A stretch of DNA of 6,429 nt from the NCBI GenBank assembly GCA_031253705.1, contig JAIRVW010000020.1, forward strand, positions 1-6,429, written 5' to 3'. The notes under the pieces were generated by a model, which saw only the letters and a list, made by a program, of their open reading frames with translations, searched no databases and had not been told where the DNA came from. The translations under genes and the position numbers were made by a program. Source of the stretch: Brucellaceae bacterium (GTDB lineage Bacteria > Pseudomonadota > Alphaproteobacteria > Rhizobiales > Rhizobiaceae). This document shows positions 1 to 6,362 of this stretch, piece by piece; the first letter of the stretch is position 1, and every line of letters starts with the position of its first letter.

Positions 1-519
1 AAATTATATCGTTTTCACACGGCAGCTTTTGAGCCGGTTTATTTCGACCGGTCGGATATGGGCAGGCTTAATGCGCCTGATGCATCCTATGGCGTGTTAT
101 ACACTGCCGCTGCACGGGAAGGTGCTTTTGCTGAAACATTTCTGCGCGAACCCGGCCGCAGCCTGATTGACCTCGGGCTTTTGCAAAAGAAAGCACATGT
201 GGTACTGGAACTGACGGCACCGCTGAAACTGGCTAAACTTGCAGGGCGCGGCCTTGCTATTCTTGGTGCAACGGCAGAAGTGCTGCATAGCGGCCTGCCC
301 TATGATGTGGCGCAAAACTGGTCAAAAGCCCTGCATAATCATCCTGCACAGATAGACGGCATTGCCTATTATGCCCGCCATGATGATGAGCAGCTTTGCT
401 ACGCGCTGTTTGATCATTGCGCGCAGCATATCAGTATTACTGAGCGACAGGCTGATCTGGATACGGACTGGTTCTGGCAAATCGCCAACCGGTACAATCT
501 GGGCATCGCGCCTTACTAA
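1..519 (+). CDS. RES domain protein (NAD+ phosphorylase/toxin fold), 5'-truncated by window edge
   Basis: The frame is open from base 1, so the first ATG at 58 is probably internal and the true start lies to the left: the residues before it (LYRFH, then VYFDRSD) belong to the RES fold. Counting from the first codon, R4, R22, Y34 and E45 match the Arg-Arg-Tyr-Glu pattern of RES toxins such as MbcT and ParT, with similar spacing. These proteins degrade or ADP-ribosylate using NAD+. The C-terminal part (GIAYYARHDDEQLCYALFD, residues 120-138) matches the conserved second half of the domain, but the usual Ser in the Y-x-S-R motif is Ala125. Many RES genes sit downstream of a Xre-like antitoxin; that region is outside the window, so toxin status cannot be judged. 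It ends 31 bases before the next gene on the same strand. Family assignment is firm; activity is not. Confidence 0.82.
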   Translation, partial: KLYRFHTAAFEPVYFDRSDMGRLNAPDASYGVLYTAAAREGAFAETFLREPGRSLIDLGLLQKKAHVVLELTAPLKLAKLAGRGLAILGATAEVLHSGLPYDVAQNWSKALHNHPAQIDGIAYYARHDDEQLCYALFDHCAQHISITERQADLDTDWFWQIANRYNLGIAPY

Positions 520-550
520 AATATAAAAAAGCATAGAGGGAACTGAAAAT

Positions 551-3010
551 ATGTCGGACAAAACTGCCAAAATCCTGATCACGGATCATCTGGAGTTGTG
601 TCTTGATGCGCAAGGGCAGCATCAATGGAATGAAATCCGCCGCTATATTGAGGCAAAAGGCGGGGTCTTTCACGATCAGGGTTTGAAAGCAGGACAGGAA
701 CTTACAGCCGGTAAACTGCATTTTTTCTATTGTCCTGATCTGAGTACCGAGGAGGAGCTCAATGCCGTTGCGGAGCAGGGGCAATATGAAGCGGTGATCG
801 CAGCTGCCACCCGTATCCCGCTGCAATGTCAGTTTGCCGAAGGCGGTGTGCGTATCGGTGCAGGCACCGGTAATATGCAGTCGCAATCATGGGTTTCCGG
901 CAAAGCGCCTTTGATGAATACACCAGGCATCAATAGTCGTATTACCGCGCAGATGGTGCTGAAAGCTCTGCTGCATTTTCGTCCGGATCTGGATACGCAA
1001 ACACTCTATGCGCAGGTGCTGGCAGGGAAATTCGATACCGGCCGCGATCTGGCACGTTTCCCGAGCTCAGGGCTGGAAGGCCGCAAGATTGCTATTCTCG
1101 GCAGCGGTAATATCGGCATGGAAGTGGCAAAGCTGGCGAAAGCCTTTGCTATGGATGTAGTGGTCTATGCGCGTGAACATCATCGTCAATGGATTGAAAG
1201 TCAGGGCTATATCTATGCCGCAACACCGCAGGGCGCTGCGCAAAATGCTGATGTGCTGAGTGTGCATCTGGGGCTTGGTGCATTGAACAGCGGGACAGGG
1301 CGCTACAGCAATCAGGGACTGGTCGGCCGTGATGTCTTGTCTGCCATGGCGGCAGGCGCGATGGTTATCAATTATGATCGCGGTGAGCTGGTGGATGTTG
1401 CAGCGCTGGAACCGCTGATGCAGAGCGGGCATATCCGCAATGTTGCGGTGGACGCCGATCTGTTTGAAAAAGACGGTGTGTTGTCAGGGCCGCTGACGCC
1501 TTATGTGCCACTGGCTAAAAAATATCCGCAACGCATGTTGCTGTTGCCTCATGCGGCAGCAGATACCGATCACCCGTCACGCCTCGTTGGGGCAAAACAG
1601 GCAGTTGATCAGATTTTTGCAGCGATTACGGAGCGCCGTATTATCAATGCCGTTGGTGCCATCCCTGCCGGTTACAGTGATGGTGGTAGTCAGTTGCCGC
1701 AAGGGATTGGACGGCCACAGGCGAAATTACAACAGGGACAGGAACGGGAATTTCTGAAATCCCTGTTTGCTACGGCAGTTCAGGCAGCTGATCCGCTGCA
1801 TTGTCTCCAACCTTATTTACCGCAGGCACCAAAGGGTAAGGTAATTGTCATTGGCGCCGGTAAAGGCGCTGCACAAATGGCGCAAGCCTTTGAAACATTA
1901 TGGATTGAAGCCGGTAATCCTGCACCGCAGGGTGTGGTCGTTACCCGTTATGGCTACGGGGCGGAATGCCGTTTTATCAAAGTGATGGAAGCTGCGCATC
2001 CGGTGCCCGATGATGCCGGAATGGAAGCAACCAGACAGCTCAAAGCCGCTTTGCAAGACCTGAGCGCGGATGATCTGGTGGTGGCGCTGATCTGTGGTGG
2101 CGGTTCGGCATTACTGCCTGCGCCGCCTGAAGGGCTGACATTGGCCGACGAGCAGGCGGTGAATGCGGCATTGCTCGCCAGTGGTGCGCCGATCAGTGTG
2201 ATGAATGCTATTCGCAAACATGTGTCCACGATCAAGGGTGGCAGATTGGCCGCTTTAGCGGGGGCAGCCCGCATGGTCAGCCTGATTGTCTCGGACATTC
2301 CGGGTGATGATCCGGCGCTGATCGCTTCCGGCCCCACAATTGCTGATCGCGCAACCCGCCATGATGCGCTGAAATATATTGAGCATTATAAAATGCAGCT
2401 GCCGGAAAAAGTGATGGCGCATTTGCGAAGTGAAGTCGCCGATGCTCCGCAACCGGATGATGCGGTATTCGCCCGTCACAGCCATCATATTATTGCCAGT
2501 GCCGCGCAATCTCTGAATGCCGCTGCAAGGTTGGCGCAAGCACAGGGTGTTGAGACGCTTATTCTCTCGGATTGCATTGAAGGTGAAGCGAAAGATATTG
2601 CGCTGATGCACGGGGCAATGGCGCAATATCAGGCGCGCAACCGCACATCCGGCCAGCCGCTGCTATTGCTTTCCGGCGGTGAAACGACGGTAACGCTCGG
2701 CTCCGGTTCAACAGCCGGTAAAGGCGGGCGCAACAGCGAGTTTATGCTGGCACTTGCGCAGACTATTGCAGGTAATACCAAAATTCATGCCTTGGCTGCG
2801 GATACCGACGGCATTGATGGCTCGGAAAATAATGCCGGTGCTTTTGCGGACGGCGATACAATTCAGCGCATGACGGAACGCGGTCTTGATGCGAAACAAT
2901 TTCTCGCAAGTCATGATAGCTGGAGCGCGTTCCATGCAAGTGGTGATCTGTTTGTCACGGGGCCGACCGGCACAAATGTCAATGATTTCCGTGCCATATT
3001 GATCCGCTGA
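551..3010 (+). CDS. Bifunctional fusion: D-2-hydroxyacid dehydrogenase (hydroxypyruvate reductase-like) + glycerate 2-kinase (GCK_N/MOFRL)
   Basis: An 819-residue protein in one uninterrupted frame. Residues 1-370 are a D-2-hydroxyacid dehydrogenase: NTPG near 123, Rossmann GSGNIG at 184-189, and the catalytic triad candidates R277 (DRGELVD), E306 and H334 (LPHAAADT). At the end of beta-2 the NAD-selecting Asp is replaced by A207-R208, which hints at NADP(H). Residues about 396-819 are a full-length type II glycerate kinase (related to TtuD/GckA, often mis-named hydroxypyruvate reductase): GAGKG with K438, CGGGSALL at 515-522, SGGETT at 708-713, GKGGRNSE at 723-730, DTDGIDG at 751-757 and [10 protein letters not shown] at 804-813. 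A linker of about 25 residues rich in Gly and Gln joins them. Inferred role: hydroxypyruvate or a related keto acid to D-glycerate to 2-phosphoglycerate, in the cytoplasm. AGAGGG at 535-540 is the likely ribosome site. No in-frame ATG lies between residues 329 and 443, so a separate kinase is unlikely. The dehydrogenase substrate is inferred from the fused partner. Confidence 0.88.
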   Translation: MSDKTAKILITDHLELCLDAQGQHQWNEIRRYIEAKGGVFHDQGLKAGQELTAGKLHFFYCPDLSTEEELNAVAEQGQYEAVIAAATRIPLQCQFAEGGVRIGAGTGNMQSQSWVSGKAPLMNTPGINSRITAQMVLKALLHFRPDLDTQTLYAQVLAGKFDTGRDLARFPSSGLEGRKIAILGSGNIGMEVAKLAKAFAMDVVVYAREHHRQWIESQGYIYAATPQGAAQNADVLSVHLGLGALNSGTGRYSNQGLVGRDVLSAMAAGAMVINYDRGELVDVAALEPLMQSGHIRNVAVDADLFEKDGVLSGPLTPYVPLAKKYPQRMLLLPHAAADTDHPSRLVGAKQAVDQIFAAITERRIINAVGAIPAGYSDGGSQLPQGIGRPQAKLQQGQEREFLKSLFATAVQAADPLHCLQPYLPQAPKGKVIVIGAGKGAAQMAQAFETLWIEAGNPAPQGVVVTRYGYGAECRFIKVMEAAHPVPDDAGMEATRQLKAALQDLSADDLVVALICGGGSALLPAPPEGLTLADEQAVNAALLASGAPISVMNAIRKHVSTIKGGRLAALAGAARMVSLIVSDIPGDDPALIASGPTIADRATRHDALKYIEHYKMQLPEKVMAHLRSEVADAPQPDDAVFARHSHHIIASAAQSLNAAARLAQAQGVETLILSDCIEGEAKDIALMHGAMAQYQARNRTSGQPLLLLSGGETTVTLGSGSTAGKGGRNSEFMLALAQTIAGNTKIHALAADTDGIDGSENNAGAFADGDTIQRMTERGLDAKQFLASHDSWSAFHASGDLFVTGPTGTNVNDFRAILIR

Positions 3011-3022
3011 TCTTGTGAGCGG

Positions 3023-3051
3023 TGGACAGCCGCATTCAGCTCTGCCATAAT
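3023..3051 (+). promoter_or_regulatory. Predicted sigma70-type promoter of the thi operon
   Basis: TGGACA (3023-3028) and CATAAT (3046-3051) each match the -35 and -10 consensus at five of six positions and are separated by exactly 17 bases. Transcription would start near 3057-3060, only a few bases before the first aptamer helix, which is where a riboswitch leader should begin. It lies after the stop codon of the dehydrogenase-kinase gene, so the thi operon can be its own transcription unit. Confidence 0.7.
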
Positions 3052-3061
3052 GATGATGAGA

Positions 3062-3136
3062 GACAGGGGCGCCCGGATCAAACCGGCTGAGAAGTACCCT
3101 TTGAACCTGAACCGGATAATGCCGGCGGAGGGAGTC
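3062..3136 (+). promoter_or_regulatory. TPP riboswitch aptamer (THI element)
   Basis: All hallmark segments of the THI box are present in order: GGGGCGCC (3066-3073), CTGAGA (3087-3092), ACCCTT (3096-3101), ACCTGA (3105-3110), GGATAATGCC (3114-3123) and GAGGGA (3128-3133). Helices can be drawn: P2/P3 from G71-C87, C72-G86, C73-G85 then G75-C84 and G76-C83 (add 3000) with a bulged C and a six-base loop, so P3 is very short; P4 from CCCT (3097-3100) with AGGG (3129-3132); P5 from CCGG (3112-3115) with CCGG (3122-3125) closing the ATAATG loop. P1 is short, with GAC 3062-3064 facing GTC 3134-3136. Binding thiamine pyrophosphate should repress the downstream thiM-thiE-thiD genes. Confidence 0.96.
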
Positions 3137-3143
3137 AGATCAA

Positions 3144-3178
3144 AGGGCGCTTATCGCAAGGCGAAATAACGGCACCCT
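3144..3178 (+). other. Middle hairpin of the riboswitch expression platform
   Basis: AGGGCGC (3144-3150) faces GCACCCT (3172-3178) with one C-A mismatch, and inside it TTATCGC (3151-3157) faces GCG (3161-3163) and ATAA (3166-3169) across an AAG loop and a two-A bulge. It sits between the aptamer and the hairpin that covers the thiM ribosome site. No T-run follows, so it does not look like a terminator. Its left arm closely copies the aptamer 5' strand (3065-3072), which suggests a role in switching; that role is inference. Confidence 0.55.
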
Positions 3179-3180
3179 GT

Positions 3181-3210
3181 ATCAGACCCTCACTGTCGCG
3201 GAGGGCTGAT
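3181..3210 (+). promoter_or_regulatory. Shine-Dalgarno sequestering hairpin before thiM
   Basis: ATCAG-A-CCCTC (3181-3191) pairs with GAGGG-CTGAT (3201-3210): ten base pairs with a single bulged A and a nine-base loop. The right arm contains the strong thiM ribosome site GGAGGG (3200-3205), five bases before the ATG at 3211, so formation of this stem would block translation. The left arm can instead pair with the 3' side of the aptamer (3128-3140), which gives a translational on/off switch. No terminator-like T-run is present. Confidence 0.8.
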
Positions 3211-4023
3211 ATGAAAGATCTACCGGATTTCGGCGGGATGCTGAAAACCATGCGGCAGCGCAAACCCCTCATACAATGCATCACGAATTTTGTGGCGATG
3301 AATACGGCTGCCAATGTGGTTCTGGCCGCCGGAGCATCTCCGGCCATGTTGCATGCGCAGGAAGAGGCGGGAGAGTTCGCAAAGCTTTGCGGTGCGGTAA
3401 CGATTAATATCGGCACACTCTCCCCGCTTTGGGTGCAGGGGATGATTGCCGCGATCACCGCTGCTAATGCGCATAATATTCCGTGGATCTTTGACCCTGT
3501 CGCGCATTTCGCCTCAACCTTTCGCAGAGAAGCAGCGCAGCAATTACTGGCGCTGAAGCCAACGGTCATCCGTGGCAATGCCTCGGAAATTCTGACATTG
3601 GCTGGTTTTTCCGCCCGCGGGCAGGGCGCAGACAGCGGTGATGATGCGGGTAGCGCGCATCACGCGGCACAGCAACTGGCACGGGAACATCAGTGCACGG
3701 TTGCAGTCACCGGTGCTTATGATCTTGTCACCGATGGTCAGACAACTTTGCGTATTGACGGCGGCTCACCACTGATGCCGCAGGTCACAGCTTTAGGCTG
3801 TGCTTTGACCTGTCTGACCGGTGCATTTGTCGCTGCGCATAAGGCTTCCGCTCTGGAAGCAACAGCCGCAGCTTTGGCCATGTATGCCATGGCCGGAGAG
3901 CAGGCGGCCTTGCAGGCAAAAGGCCCTGCCAGTTTCCAGATGCATTTTATTGACGCGCTTTATGCGCTTGATCCAACACAATTCCAGTCTCAGGCAAAGG
4001 TACAAGTCTATGAAACAGTTTGA
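3211..4023 (+). CDS. thiM: Hydroxyethylthiazole kinase ThiM
   Basis: A 270-residue protein of normal length for this family. It phosphorylates 4-methyl-5-(2-hydroxyethyl)thiazole with ATP, a salvage step of thiamine synthesis in the cytoplasm. Seen in the sequence: CITNFVAMNTAANVVLAAGASPAM (residues about 23-46), the IGTL motif near 67-70, FDPV with D95, VIRGNASEI at 119-127, an ADSGDD loop, and C197, which fits the catalytic Cys. That Cys sits in TALGC rather than the common TGTGC/TGxGC, so the anion-hole glycine is changed while Cys is kept. The DPV segment continues AHFASTFR in place of the usual GxGATxxR. The start at 3211 is fixed by GGAGGG at 3200-3205. First gene of the operon directly behind the TPP riboswitch; its last 14 bases overlap thiE. 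Confidence 0.95.
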   Translation: MKDLPDFGGMLKTMRQRKPLIQCITNFVAMNTAANVVLAAGASPAMLHAQEEAGEFAKLCGAVTINIGTLSPLWVQGMIAAITAANAHNIPWIFDPVAHFASTFRREAAQQLLALKPTVIRGNASEILTLAGFSARGQGADSGDDAGSAHHAAQQLAREHQCTVAVTGAYDLVTDGQTTLRIDGGSPLMPQVTALGCALTCLTGAFVAAHKASALEATAAALAMYAMAGEQAALQAKGPASFQMHFIDALYALDPTQFQSQAKVQVYETV

Positions 4024-4654
4024 TCTGTCGCTCTATCTCGTTCTTGACCGCGAGCTTTGCGGCAGTTTGGGTATGGTGGAAACTGCAATTGCAGCGGTAC
4101 GCGGTGGTGCCACAATGGTGCAGCTGCGCGATAAGGATGTGAGCGGGCAGGAGATGCTTGCAACCGCCAAGGCGCTGAAAGCAGCGCTCGAAGGCACCAA
4201 TGCCAAGCTGATCATCAATGACAATATTGACGTTGCTATCGCTATCAATGCCGATGGTTTGCATATCGGCCAGCATGACGGCTCGCCGGAAGAGGTGCGC
4301 GCTAAAATCGGGCCGGATATTATCCTCGGCCTTTCCGTGCAGACCACAGAAATGGCCGCCAAAGCGGATAGTGCTGTGGTGGATTATCTCGGTATCGGCC
4401 CTGTATTCCCGACAGCAACCAAGAAAAACTGCGCGCCTTCCATCGGTTTTGACGGGCTGAAGCGAGTTTACTCCCATAATGGCTTGCCTGCAGTCGCAAT
4501 CGGCGGAATTAAACTGCCGCATGTGGAAGATGTGCTGGCAACGGGTGTGAATGGTCTGGCTGTGGTGTCTGCCATTTGTGGTCAGGACAATCCTGCGCAG
4601 GAAGCAAGTGCTTTCAGTGCTGCGATTGCTCATTTTCGTGCTGCAAAGGGATAA
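4010..4654 (+). CDS. thiE: Thiamine-phosphate synthase ThiE
   Basis: A 214-residue (beta/alpha)8-barrel enzyme that joins HMP pyrophosphate to thiazole phosphate, giving thiamine phosphate and pyrophosphate. Family motifs seen: VQLRDKD with Q38 and R40, the diphosphate and magnesium site IINDN with N70 and D71, GLHIGQHD at 83-90 carrying the second acidic residue, GIGPVFPTATK at 128-138, AIGGI near 161-165, and VVSAI near the end. The same frame stays open upstream to 3821, but that extra N-terminus has no family similarity and lies wholly within thiM. The ATG at 4010 gives the normal length and has AAAGG at 3996-4000 as ribosome site, so I chose it. The 14-base overlap with thiM suggests translational coupling, so riboswitch control of thiM should carry over. 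Confidence 0.95.
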   Translation: MKQFDLSLYLVLDRELCGSLGMVETAIAAVRGGATMVQLRDKDVSGQEMLATAKALKAALEGTNAKLIINDNIDVAIAINADGLHIGQHDGSPEEVRAKIGPDIILGLSVQTTEMAAKADSAVVDYLGIGPVFPTATKKNCAPSIGFDGLKRVYSHNGLPAVAIGGIKLPHVEDVLATGVNGLAVVSAICGQDNPAQEASAFSAAIAHFRAAKG

Positions 4655-4657
4655 GCG

Positions 4658-5491
4658 ATGAGGAATGTTCTTTCCCTTGCCGGTTCCGATCCTTCGGGCG
4701 GTGCCGGAATTCAGGCTGATCTGAAAACTTTTGCTGCCCGTGGTACTTACGGCATGGCGGCGCTGACATCCCTGACGGCGCAGAATACACAAGGCGTGTC
4801 GGGTGTTTTTCCTGTACCTGCCGATTTTGTTGCGCAACAGCTCACTATGATTTTCAGCGATGTGCGGGTGGATGCCGTCAAAATCGGCATGATCGTGAAT
4901 GCACAAATTGCGGATAGTGTGGCGCTGGTTTTGCAGGAGCAGCTTGCGAAACAGCCGGATTTACACATTGTGCTTGATCCGGTGATGATTGCCAAAGGCG
5001 GAGCGGCATTGCTTGATCCGCAGGCAGTGGAAAGCCTGACACAAAAACTGCTGCCACTGGCGACATTGCTGACACCAAATCTGCCGGAAGCGGCGGCACT
5101 TCTCGGACAACCGGTGGCTGAAAGCCGCGAGGATATGGAGCGTCAAGGCCGTGCTTTGCTGGCGAAAGGCTGCAAAGCTGTGCTGATGAAGGGCGGCCAT
5201 ATGGCCGGTGAGTTGTGCCCTGATCTGTTGCTGAGTGAAACACATACCGAGTGGTTTGAGGCGGCACGTATTGAAACGCCGGATACGCATGGCACCGGCT
5301 GCACACTCTCCAGCGCTTTGGCGGCGGAACTGGCAAAAGGTAACACATTGCCGGATGCGGTGCGCGAGTCAAAAGCCTATTTGCTGCGGGCGATTGGTGC
5401 CGCGCACCGGCTGGAAGTCGGCATGAAAGACGAGAGCGGCCGGTCAGTTGGCCACGGGCCTGTTTTCCATTCGATAGATCAAATGAATTGA
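4658..5491 (+). CDS. thiD: Hydroxymethylpyrimidine/phosphomethylpyrimidine kinase ThiD
   Basis: A 277-residue ribokinase-fold enzyme of normal family length. It phosphorylates HMP and then HMP phosphate to supply the pyrophosphate substrate of ThiE. Signature segments: AGSDPSGGAGIQADLKTF at 8-25, GTYG at 29-32, KIGMI near 74-78, LDPVM with D107, LTPNLPEA near 138-145, the MKGGH segment near 177-181, and DTHGTGC at 209-215, where C215 is the catalytic Cys beside the anion hole; the protein ends with the typical GHGPV. Only three bases separate it from thiE, and AAGGG at 4646-4650 inside the thiE end serves as its ribosome site. It is the last gene of the operon, with a strong hairpin starting seven bases after its stop. 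ThiD rather than pyridoxal kinase is favoured by the motifs and the neighbours. Confidence 0.95.
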   Translation: MRNVLSLAGSDPSGGAGIQADLKTFAARGTYGMAALTSLTAQNTQGVSGVFPVPADFVAQQLTMIFSDVRVDAVKIGMIVNAQIADSVALVLQEQLAKQPDLHIVLDPVMIAKGGAALLDPQAVESLTQKLLPLATLLTPNLPEAAALLGQPVAESREDMERQGRALLAKGCKAVLMKGGHMAGELCPDLLLSETHTEWFEAARIETPDTHGTGCTLSSALAAELAKGNTLPDAVRESKAYLLRAIGAAHRLEVGMKDESGRSVGHGPVFHSIDQMN

Positions 5492-5497
5492 TGAATG

Positions 5498-5525
5498 AAG
5501 GCTTCCTGAGTGATCAGGAAGCCTT
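5498..5525. terminator. Perfect 12-bp hairpin between convergent genes, probable bidirectional terminator
   Basis: AAGGCTTCCTGA (5498-5509) and TCAGGAAGCCTT (5514-5525) form a perfect inverted repeat around a GTGA loop, seven bases after the thiD stop. On the plus strand the stem ends in TT and GACTTTA follows; on the minus strand only a mixed ATTCATCAATT follows, so U-runs are weak on both sides. The position between two convergent operons supports a terminator. The right arm also encodes the last codons and TGA of the minus-strand gene. Confidence 0.72.
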
Positions 5526-5924
5526 GACTTTACGGGCGATCAGCATGCCGACAATCATCGCCGGTACAAAGATCAATGTGCCGGTTGCGGCCAGACCGAC
5601 AGTGGTGATCGCGGGCCCCGGACAAATGCCGCCAAGACCCCAGCCGATACCGAACAGGATGGAGCCTGTGATCAGGGATTTATCTGCCTTGTGGTTTGCA
5701 GGCACATCAAAATCAACGGCGCAGAGTGGTTTTTTGCGGGCAAAAACCATGCGAAAACCGATGAAGGCAGTAACAACGGCTGCGCCCATGACCAGAGCCA
5801 GTGACGGATCCCAGTTGCCGGCAATATCCAGAAAGTTTAGCACTTTCTCAGGATTGGCCAGACCGGAAATTACCAGTCCAAGCCCGAAGATCAGGCCGAT
5901 AACAAGATTGATCAGAAATGACAT
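5514..5924 (-). CDS. Half-size YeeE/YedE family membrane protein, second half (GGICPGPA motif)
   Basis: A 136-residue, strongly hydrophobic inner-membrane protein. About four membrane segments can be drawn: near 4-22, 41-61, 84-106 and 109-130, with a charged loop at 62-83. The GGICPGPA motif at 98-105 with C101 is typical of the C-terminal half of YeeE/YedE (DUF395) transporters; the structurally known member TsuA passes thiosulfate along conserved Cys residues. In many proteobacteria the family is split into two short genes next to each other (called PmpA and PmpB in plant-associated bacteria), as here. It follows its partner by 12 bases, with AGGAG overlapping the partner's stop region as ribosome site. 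Its stop codon lies inside the terminator stem. Substrate (thiosulfate or another reduced sulfur compound) is inferred from the family. Confidence 0.85.
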   Translation of the reverse strand: MSFLINLVIGLIFGLGLVISGLANPEKVLNFLDIAGNWDPSLALVMGAAVVTAFIGFRMVFARKKPLCAVDFDVPANHKADKSLITGSILFGIGWGLGGICPGPAITTVGLAATGTLIFVPAMIVGMLIARKVKAS

Positions 5925-5936
5925 GATCTGTCTCCT

Positions 5937-6362
5937 TTAGCCGATCAGATGACGCATGATGAAAACGGTGATGAAACCGGCGGCCATGAAGAGTGATGTT
6001 GCTAAGATGGAGCGGGGGGACAGGCGGGAGATACCGCATACACCATGGCCGGATGTGCAGCCGCTGCCTAAAACTGCACCAAAGCCCACAAGCAGGCCGG
6101 CGATAATCATCAGAACCGGATCAGATGAAACTGTGATCGCCGGTAAGGCACCGGTGAAGAGCAGATAAAGGAAGGGTGCGACCAGTAATCCCAGCACAAA
6201 TCCGGCGCGGGACAAAAAGCGATTATCGCTGAAAGGCGGAAAGAGTTTGTTGACAATACCGCTGATACCGGCAATCCGGCCTTCAAACAACATCAGCATA
6301 ACGGCTGAAAGTCCGATCAGCAAACCACCGGCAAGCGCAGACCACGGGGTAAAATTTTCCAT
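5937..6362 (-). CDS. Half-size YeeE/YedE family membrane protein, first half ([12 protein letters not shown] motif)
   Basis: A 141-residue inner-membrane protein with about four hydrophobic segments (near 8-26, 53-72, 83-98 and 117-136). The family signature [20 protein letters not shown] spans 99-118, with C102, H106 and C109, and an upstream [11 protein letters not shown] at 27-37 matches the N-terminal half of YeeE/YedE thiosulfate-type transporters. It is first in a two-gene minus-strand operon and probably forms one transporter with the protein at 5514-5924. The start is set by AAGGAC (complement of 6371-6376), eight bases before the ATG. In several bacteria such pairs lie next to an ArsR-type sulfide sensor (BigR) and a persulfide dioxygenase; neither is visible here because the window ends 67 bases upstream. 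Confidence 0.86.
   Translation of the reverse strand: MENFTPWSALAGGLLIGLSAVMLMLFEGRIAGISGIVNKLFPPFSDNRFLSRAGFVLGLLVAPFLYLLFTGALPAITVSSDPVLMIIAGLLVGFGAVLGSGCTSGHGVCGISRLSPRSILATSLFMAAGFITVFIMRHLIG

Noticed and set aside
521..530. TATAAA-like -10 box between the RES gene and the fusion gene
   Set aside because: No acceptable -35 sequence at 16-18 bases upstream; A-rich spacer alone explains it.
3004..3022. CCGCT/AGCGG inverted repeat across the stop codon of the dehydrogenase-kinase gene
   Set aside because: Only five base pairs with a nine-base loop and no T-run after it; too weak to call a terminator.
3144..3178. Middle leader hairpin as an intrinsic terminator
   Set aside because: No run of T follows; the next bases are GTATCAG. 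The leader fits translational rather than transcriptional control.
3821..4009. N-terminal extension of the ThiE frame upstream of 4010
   Set aside because: The extra 63 residues lie within thiM, have no ThiE similarity and are rich in Arg and Pro, typical of an out-of-frame reading.
3947..4906. Minus-strand open frame of 319 codons across thiE
   Set aside because: Cys/His/Arg-rich translation with no recognisable domain, fully antisense to well-supported thiM, thiE and thiD genes.
5488..5940. Plus-strand open frame of 150 codons after thiD
   Set aside because: It is the antisense shadow of the YeeE/YedE-type gene; composition is Pro/Thr/Arg-rich and no family resemblance is seen.
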